Assembly: GCA_947650365.1 (NCBI GenBank) | Contig: OX393552.1 | Span: forward strand, 19,812,851-19,876,850 | Origin: Chamaelirium japonicum | Lineage: Eukaryota; Streptophyta; Magnoliopsida; Liliales; Melanthiaceae | DNA: 64,000 bases | Reading direction: 5' to 3' | Part shown: positions 33,613-64,000 of the stretch, in pieces | Position numbering within the stretch: the first letter of the stretch is position 1 | How the letters are laid out: each line of letters begins with the position of its first letter | The notes under the pieces: model-generated | Seen by the model: only the letters and a program-made list of their open reading frames with translations | Database searches by the model: none | Told to the model about the DNA's origin: nothing | Translations under genes and position numbers: made by a program

Positions 33613-35363
33613 TGGTTGATGCCTTCGATGCCGCTGTTCGTAAGGCGAATGCTGAGGGTTTGGTTAAGGGAGTGGGCGGACAAGGTTGGACCACCTCGAA
33701 TTTGCACTATGCGGATGACTCTCTCTTGTTCACGATGGCTTGTCCATTCCAGATGGTCGCTCTCAAGATCCTCCTTTACGGGTTGGAGCTGACTTCGGGC
33801 CTGAAGATCAATTTCCAGAAGAGCAGCCTTTACTACATCGGTTTGGGGGATGCAGGTAGCGGTTTAGCCAGACTTTTGAACTGTAAAGTAGCAACCCTGC
33901 CGATGAAGTATTTGGGGCTGCCTATCAGTGACAGAGCACTGCGGAGAGAGGATTGGGAGCAGCTGATTCTTAAGATCGAGAGGAGACTGGAGGGCTGGAA
34001 GGGTAGATTTCTATCTTCGGGGGGGAGGCTTGTGCTGGTGAACTCGGTTCTATCCTCGATTCCTTCCTACTATCTATCTTTCTACTTCCTGCCGTCTTAG
34101 GTAATAGACAGGATTGACAAGATTCGGCGCTCCTTCCTTTGGCATGGGGTGGGGGCGAATGCGGGTGGCTACAATTTGATGAGATGGGACCAGGTTTGTC
34201 TTCCTAATAAACTGGGAGGTCTGGGAGTTCTTGAACTGCGCAGATTCAATATCTCCATGTTGGGGAAATGGTGGTGGAGGCTGCAGCAGGGATCTGGAGG
34301 CTCCTGGCGGGACGTCATTCTAGCGAGGTATTTTAGAAGATTCTCTCCTCTACACGCGCGGGGTAGAGTGTCTGGCCGGATCTCTCATTTCTGGAAAGGC
34401 ATTCTGAGGGTCAAGGATCTCTACAGGGAGGCTACTACGCTTGTTCTCGGCGATGGGAGAGACATTAGATTCTGGAGGGATACTTGGCTCGGGGACAGAC
34501 TTCTGGAGCAGCTCTTCCCAACTCTTTTCTCTTTGACCCGGAATAAGGGGGCTTCAGTCCGTTCCCAGGCTTGCCGGAGGCAGGGGACAATCGGGTGGCG
34601 CTTAAGGCTTAGTGCTCCGTTAGACCATGATGGTCGGCGGGAGCTGCAGGACCTCCACTCAATTCTGTAGGCGGCATCGTGTAGGCCGACCCGGGATGAG
34701 GTCCGGTGGAGTGGCACATCTTCAGGAGTTTTCTCCGTTAGATCTTTCTATGACCATCTTCTCCCTCGGGTTCAGCGTCACGGGCCTTCTAAGGCTATCT
34801 GGAAGACGAAGGCGCCCTCGAAGGTTCAGATCTTTTCCCTGCTGGCCTCGAGGAACAAGATCCTGACGAAGGCGAATCTGATGCGGCGAAATCACCCCCA
34901 GGCGACGAACGCTTCCTGCACTTTCTGCGCCTCAGAGGAGGAAACGTCTTCGCATCTACTGCTCGGATGCCCTTTTGCCAGGCACCTGTGGGACCACTTC
35001 GAGAGTAAGGCAGGTTTATCTTCGCATCCCAGGACCCTAAGGGGCCTTTGGACCTCTTGGAGAAGGAGCAGAATCCCGGTGGGGATCCGGAAGCCGTGGG
35101 ACATTTTGGTCATGGCGATCGTGTGGGTCATCTGGCTTGAGCGGAATAACAGGATCTTCAATGACAAGTCGACAGGGCAGGAGAAGTTGAGACATTCGGT
35201 GATTTCCCTCTTCAGTGCTTGGATTGTACCTTGGAGAGATAGACTAGGGACGGAGGCTCTCAGTTTTTTTAACAATCTACTGTCTTAGTTTTTAATGGTT
35301 TCTGGTTGGGGTCCGCCACAAACCCTCCCTCCTTTAGGAGGGGTTCTCAAAAAAAAAAAAAGA
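33613..35363 (+). mobile_element. L1-type LINE, 5'-truncated, with poly(A) and target duplication
   Basis: A nearly continuous reverse-transcriptase C-terminal half. It has the LHYADDSLLF palm motif, LPMKYLGLPISDRALRREDW, GGLGVLELRRFNISMLGKWW, and the zf-RVT part CTFCASEEETSSHLLLGCPF with IVWVIWLERNNRIF. Single stops occur at 34098-34100 and 34668-34670. A poly(A) run at 35349-35361 ends it. AGAAAKATGYTGG flanks it at 33600-33612 and 35364-35376. Confidence 0.9.
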
Positions 35364-35376
35364 AGAAAGATGCTGG

Positions 35377-36172
35377 ATTGGGGTCGGGCCACCCCATGGG
35401 CCGGCTCAAGCTTGCGAGTGTGTGCCAATACATGGCTCGGGCCCAAATTAAAAATTTTGAGCTTGGCCCAAGCCCAGCTCGAAACTTTTTTTTGAAACCC
35501 AAGCCCAATTTAAGTCCTCGTTTCTAGTGTTGTATATGCCTTTTTTTTTTTTCTTCTCAAGATCACAAAATAAAAGTAGAAAATAACATTGATTATGATC
35601 TACATTAAAAGGATAGATGTGAATTAATGCTCCTAAAGTCCAAGGCATTTGGTCTGGTGGTACTTCCTCTCTCCCATGATGGAGAGGTTCCCTAGTCGAC
35701 TCCCGGTATGGACACCATGGAGCGAACTTTCTTGAAGCATTGTGCCTTGTTTGTGCGTGCGAATCCAGACCGTTGATGTTCACTGGATTCTGAAAATAAT
35801 AAATAGCATTTGCTGATTGCTTCCCCCTGTTTCGATATCTGGATCTCATTGAGCCCTTGCTCTAGCACCCTGTCTTCTGACCGCATGGCCAATCCTGCAA
35901 AAAAAAAAATCCAAGTCATTGATATTTGTAAAGTGAATGCTTTTAAAATTCTATTCATTGTATATAAAAAATAATTTTTTTTTTTTTTTTTGGGCTTTGG
36001 ATCGGGCTTCAGGTCGGGTTAGTGGTTGTCCATACCCAGGCCATAACTAAGTCGGGCTAAAACTCTTGAGCCCAACAGGTCCCAAAGCCCAAGCTAACTC
36101 TGCCCAAACTAGACCCAAATTGGGCCCAACCTGATGGGGCTCGGGCTGGCCCGAGCCCATTAACAGCCCTAT
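35377..36172. mobile_element. GGGCC-rich MITE, left end lost, interrupted by a SINE
   Basis: The right terminus, inverted, reads TAGGGCTGTTAATGGGC, the TIR type of the element at 51441. Arms rich in GGGCTCGGGC words lie at 35377-35520 and 35985-36172. A SINE sits between them. The left terminus is missing where the LINE abuts. Confidence 0.6.
35650..35909 (+). mobile_element. tRNA-derived SINE, copy B (full length)
   Basis: It begins TGGTCTGGTGGTAC (A-box-like) with TAGTCGACTCC (B-box-like) about 50 bp on, and ends in an A tail. An imperfect 11-bp target duplication, TCCAAGKCATT, lies at 35639-35649 and 35910-35920. Homologous copies: 7893-8166 (minus) and 53477-53623 (plus, 5'-truncated). 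Confidence 0.85.
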
Positions 36173-36993
36173 TTGTGCTATAATGAGGGATTATGGATAC
36201 TAATCAAGGCAGGCAGTAAATTGATCAGAATTGGGTCTAGCCAAACCAAATTTTTTATTGGGTCTAGCCAAACCAAATTTTTTAATAGGCCTAAACCGAA
36301 AGCCCGACCCAAAGTGTACGTTGAGGCCCAATGGGCTACCCATTGACCCCCAACCCAAGTATTAATATTATTATCCATTTTCGTACCTAGATCAAAATCA
36401 GATATAGTATCTAACATCCACACCAGGATTAAGTACCGATGAAAATGGAAATCCAGATTGTTAGAATCCCTACCTAGCAGATTCGAGGTAAAAAAAAAAA
36501 AAATTATTTATTTTGGGCACATTATTGGGGGTCGAGTCACTGGACAACCAGAAGAGGCTATCATGGCACAACACACTAGGTGGGACCTAGCCCACTACAG
36601 ACAAGGAAGCCACCACGAGAGGGAACACGGGAAAGGGTCCACCTGTCTCGCTAATGAACCGGAGACGCCCACCTGGTCCGAAGGAGAGCACCTGGCTGAA
36701 GCAGGAATCTATCCTGGGTAAGTGACCATGCGGTACCACTACCAACTGCTCTAAGTAGCGGTGGTGCGGTAACAAATTTCTGATATATTACAGGACTGAT
36801 AACAAAGTACTGCATCCATATTTGCTCTAGAAGAGGGAAAAGGCGGCGGATTTACATGCGATAATTTTTTCTACCCAAAATAGTAAAAAAAAAAAAAAAG
36901 GTTTTCAAAGAAACCATCTTGTACAAAGTAAGTCAGGTGAGCAACCCTCAATCTCATTTCAAGCAAGGGCTCGAAAAAGCTTGAACCAAAGCT
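36173..36993. other. Intergenic between LINE/SINE block and KU70
   Basis: A 30-bp direct repeat (GGGTCTAGCCAAACCAAATT) occurs twice at 36231-36285. The part next to 36994 is the presumed KU70 3' UTR. Nothing else recognised. Confidence 0.45.
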
Positions 36994-60832
<23,839 letters not shown>

Positions 60833-61310
60833 CTGAAAGGCATATTGGCTTTTCATAGACATATATGAAAGGTGAACATAAATTTTGATATAAACATACA
60901 GAACAAATGCTTGTGTGCCCAACAAGTGCATAATATGTTCATTGCTCTTGTCAAATTCATTTGTAGTCAGCATTACAAGATTTGTTTCACTAGTTCTATT
61001 CCGTACCTAGGATTGTCACAGTTTTACAGAAAGATTTAGATAAATGAGCATAATGTTTGTAGATATGAGATTGGGAATATCAAGAAGAGAAACTATTTGC
61101 TTGTTTTGTGATCGTTGCAAATACCAATGAGGCTTATGAAACAGCTTTATAAAAAAAATACATAAAGGCTAATTACATCACGTATATTAAAGTTAGAATA
61201 AGGAGCTATGTTCTACTCAATTAGAATGAAAAGCATACAGCTTAAGGAGAACATTCAAGTAGACTCTAGAGACTATAAACTACTATTTGCCAAAAATGAT
61301 CATAATCATA
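60833..61310 (-). other. KU70 intron upstream of exon 60832-60772
   Basis: AT-rich sequence. No further KU70 exon is seen to the left of the LTR element, so the preceding exon lies past 64000. Confidence 0.5.
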
Positions 61311-61786
61311 TGATGTGATCCGACTTGGGCCCAAGCCCGTTGGCCCACCCGAAGGCCCATCCTAGCCTGCCATGGATGAATAAGGCAGGATATCTCTTAT
61401 GATATTTGTTAGAATCTTTTTTTATTTGAGATCTTTATTTTAGGCAAGTTATTTATTGGCTTTTAAATTTGTTGCCATTTTTATCTTTCTTTTAGCTTAT
61501 TTAAAGGCCCCCATTGTAACCATTGAAGAACAGATTATGATGAATGAAAATTGATGGCGGATGCCTTCGTTGGCTCATGGATTTGAGTCCCCACCTCGTA
61601 TCCTGATGGATTTCAGGCCCCCTCTCGTCTAAGCTTCTAGTCTTTTCTTCTCTGTCACGGTTCTTACCCCCTCCGCCACTTCCCTCCCGGTGATTACAAT
61701 CACTAGTTATCCCTTTACAAAGAAAATACAAAAAAAAGATAGCACCGCCATCATCAACCACTCTTGGACGACGCGCGCCTGCATCA
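61311..61786 (+). repeat. 5' LTR of the gag-only element
   Basis: It begins TGATGTGATCC, ends GCATCA, and has a TATTTAAAGG promoter-like motif at about 61499. Identical to 63601-64000 over the shared 400 bp. Confidence 0.92.
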
Positions 61787-61789
61787 AGT

Positions 61790-61822
61790 TGGTATCAGAG
61801 CATATCAAGTTGGTATCAGAGC
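61790..61822 (+). promoter_or_regulatory. Duplicated primer-binding site
   Basis: TGGTATCAGAGC occurs at 61790-61801 and again at 61811-61822, as part of a 21-bp direct duplication that includes ATCAAGT. Confidence 0.9.
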
Positions 61823-62795
61823 TTCAAGCTTCGTGGCGTTTCCGCACCACGAACGATCTTCGCTTCGATCGTCGTCATCCATCGTCATCGTCGCCGTTCC
61901 ATCGTCACCATCCTCGCCGAGTCGTCATCTTCTTCTGGTACGTCGCCCTACAATCCCAACAAAAAAAAAAAAAGAAGAAGAGAGATCAGACCTAGTGAAA
62001 AAAAAAGAAAAGAAAAAGAGAGATCAGATATTGAGAAAAAAAAAAGAGAAGAGAAAGAGCATACCTCCATCCGCTACCCACCTCCTTTGCTCGCTCGTGC
62101 AACCACCGCAAGCCACCCGTGAACCCTCTCCTTTGCCGCCGCACCCTTTCTCTCGCTCCACCCGCTGAACCACCACCCTTTCCCGTGTTCCCGCGCACCC
62201 CGCAGCCAAAAAAAAAAACAGATCTGCCATCAGATCTGTGATACAGCAGAAAAAGGAAAAGAAAGAAGAAAGGGAAAGAAAAAGAAAAAGGAAAGAAGAG
62301 GAGAAAAGGCAAGATTTCTTACCTTAGTTGCCGGTTGCTAGCCGCTGCCCCGCCCCCTTTTTGCTCCCAGCTGCAGCCGCTGCCCCCTTTGCTCCTTCCC
62401 TACCTGCCAACAAAACAAACAACACAAAAAAAAAAACCCTAATCTGAACCCCCCCTTTTGCCCCTTTCTATTTTCCCAATTCACCCTCCACCACAACCCT
62501 TCGATCCCCATCCAACAGCCCTCAAATCCCCAACCTTTCTAGTTGCTATTTTGCACTTAAGTGCTGAACCCGAGTTGAATTCGGATCCAACCCGTTTACA
62601 AAAACAGACCCGTTAAGATCCTACGACTTCAAAACCCCATATCTTTCTCATTTTTCATCCGATTTGGACGTTCTTGGTACCGAATCGAAGCCCTTTCCGA
62701 GCTCTACACATCTATACCATCCATAGAAATTTTCAGTGAACCAGTAATTACAGATTTCCAGATTTACCCCTGGACCATATTTCCACTATTGTGAC
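61823..62795 (+). other. Leader of the gag-only element
   Basis: A- and AG-rich blocks (61958-62060, 62240-62310) alternate with C-rich blocks. No coding domain. This may hold packaging signals; that is inference. Confidence 0.5.
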
Positions 62796-63608
62796 ATGGA
62801 TGCCAAGGTGCAAGGGTTGATTCGTTGTCATCAAGGGAACAACTCCGTCTATGAGTATACTTCAACGTTCTATCGGTGCATGATCCGCTATGGTTTTTCA
62901 GAGACAGATTTCTTGGCAGTGGTACTATACGTTAGAGGACTCCGCTCCGACATAAAGGGCCAGTTTTCACCTAGATCTTGGAGGGATCTGGACGAAGCCT
63001 ATGAGATAGCTTGTGGGATTGAATGGGAACTACAACAAATGGACTCACCTCTAGCGGCCACCACAGATGAGTCTCCACCTCCAGAACGTTCAGTAGAGCC
63101 TCCACCACCGACAGAGCTTCCTCCAGTTGTATCTTTGGTGGATCCATCACCTCCAGTACCACCACCAGCAGACGAGCTTCCCTTTCCAGAGGATCTCCTG
63201 CCGCCAGCTATGCTACCACCTACTGCGGATTCTTTCGAGGATGTCTCTCTAGCCGAGCTTCAGCAGATTGATTTTCTTGGGCTAGACCGACTATTGGTGC
63301 CTACAGTGTTTGTTCCGCTCTACCTCCGTTCAGGCGAGCCGATGTTCGAGCTATCGCAGCGGTCTGAGATTACGATCCGACTCTGTCGTCTACCCCAGCA
63401 CTACTTTGACATATGTTTTCTGATCGACGGCAGTGATACCTTCTCATGGGACCCCGGTGGTAACTTCGGTATAGTGAGACATCATTTGTTGGGCCTCCAC
63501 CATCAGCACCTGACGACAGATACCACATCGGTGAAAACCTCGATGATGATGGCGCTTTACCGTATGAACTCGAGGGCGAGTTTTTCGCAGCGGAAGCGAA
63601 TGATGTGA
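62796..63608 (+). CDS. Retrotransposon gag-like protein, 270 aa, ends inside the 3' LTR
   Basis: The ATG at 62796 is the first long-frame start after the leader. Residues about 10-80 (YEYTSTFYRCMIRYGFSETD, VRGLRSDIKGQFSPRSWRDL, AYEIACGIEWELQQ) resemble plant Ty3-type gag. Residues about 88-145 are rich in Pro and acidic residues. The C-terminus shows no zinc knuckle. The stop TGA at 63606-63608 lies seven bases into the 3' LTR. Intact frame and identical LTRs suggest recent activity by trans-mobilisation. Confidence 0.75.
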   Translation: MDAKVQGLIRCHQGNNSVYEYTSTFYRCMIRYGFSETDFLAVVLYVRGLRSDIKGQFSPRSWRDLDEAYEIACGIEWELQQMDSPLAATTDESPPPERSVEPPPPTELPPVVSLVDPSPPVPPPADELPFPEDLLPPAMLPPTADSFEDVSLAELQQIDFLGLDRLLVPTVFVPLYLRSGEPMFELSQRSEITIRLCRLPQHYFDICFLIDGSDTFSWDPGGNFGIVRHHLLGLHHQHLTTDTTSVKTSMMMALYRMNSRASFSQRKRMM

Positions 63609-64000
63609 TCCGACTTGGGCCCAAGCCCGTTGGCCCACCCGAAGGCCCATCCTAGCCTGCCATGGATGAATAAGGCAGGATATCTCTTATGATATTTGTT
63701 AGAATCTTTTTTTATTTGAGATCTTTATTTTAGGCAAGTTATTTATTGGCTTTTAAATTTGTTGCCATTTTTATCTTTCTTTTAGCTTATTTAAAGGCCC
63801 CCATTGTAACCATTGAAGAACAGATTATGATGAATGAAAATTGATGGCGGATGCCTTCGTTGGCTCATGGATTTGAGTCCCCACCTCGTATCCTGATGGA
63901 TTTCAGGCCCCCTCTCGTCTAAGCTTCTAGTCTTTTCTTCTCTGTCACGGTTCTTACCCCCTCCGCCACTTCCCTCCCGGTGATTACAATCACTAGTTAT
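63601..64000 (+). repeat. 3' LTR of the gag-only element (truncated by window edge)
   Basis: It begins TGATGTGATCC after GCGGAAGCGAA, a weak purine tract. Base-for-base identical to 61311-61710. Confidence 0.95.

Larger units (their letters stand above)
61311..64000 (+). mobile_element. Young gag-only LTR retrotransposon (3' LTR cut by window edge)
   Basis: 5' LTR 61311-61786 (TGAT...ATCA, 476 bp), two primer sites, an A-rich leader, one gag ORF (62796-63608) and a 3' LTR from 63601. All 400 visible bases of the 3' LTR equal 61311-61710. No protease, RT or integrase is present, so it must rely on other elements' enzymes. Inserted in a KU70 intron in antisense orientation. Confidence 0.93.

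Overview
The window is nuclear DNA from a flowering plant. The evidence is two spliced plant genes with GT-AG introns, a TATA-box promoter, and dense plant-type transposable elements: Ty1/copia and Ty3/gypsy LTR elements using the initiator-Met-tRNA primer site, TRIMs, L1- and RTE-type LINEs, a tRNA-derived SINE, PIF/Harbinger and hAT elements and MITEs. The species cannot be fixed from the sequence.

Layout. 1-9000 is intergenic: part of a minus-strand LTR element (1-1025), a complete but decayed PIF/Harbinger transposon with TIRs and TAA target duplications (1580-5433), a hAT MITE right next to it (5468-5727), a long-armed foldback element (6335-6785) and a SINE. 9191-27100 holds a plus-strand WAVE-DAMPENED2-like (TPX2-domain, microtubule-associated) gene of seven exons. 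Its coding part is continuous from an ATG at 14991, but four in-frame stops lie upstream of that ATG. Its introns hold gypsy remnants, a TRIM, an L1 LINE, an RTE LINE split by a 2.45-kb hAT element, and a string of microsatellite-bounded foldback elements. Just downstream is a broken fragment of a DUF579 glucuronoxylan 4-O-methyltransferase gene (27234-27761). 28000-36900 is intergenic and TE-rich (TRIM, hAT MITE, 5'-truncated L1, SINE). 36994-60832 and onward past the right edge is the minus-strand 3' half of KU70: six exons, all in frame, with two introns of about 11 kb. The first large intron contains the main cluster of (TA)n-bounded foldback and palindromic elements (39.0-43.2 kb) and a full-length decayed copia element (43647-48599). 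The second contains a hAT MITE, a 1.9-kb GC-rich compound minisatellite attached to a short LTR, and LINE remnants. The right edge carries a very young gag-only LTR element whose two LTRs are identical over all 400 visible bases.

The two host genes converge (WVD2-like on plus, KU70 on minus) and are not functionally linked. The most unusual feature is the set of at least fourteen short inverted-repeat elements strung along (GA)n/(TA)n/(CT)n tracts in introns of both genes. They form at least two families: one with a repeated AT-rich core module, and one that is an almost pure GC-rich palindrome of about 145 bp. They resemble microsatellite-targeting MITEs such as rice Micron, but the palindromic family is one I cannot name.
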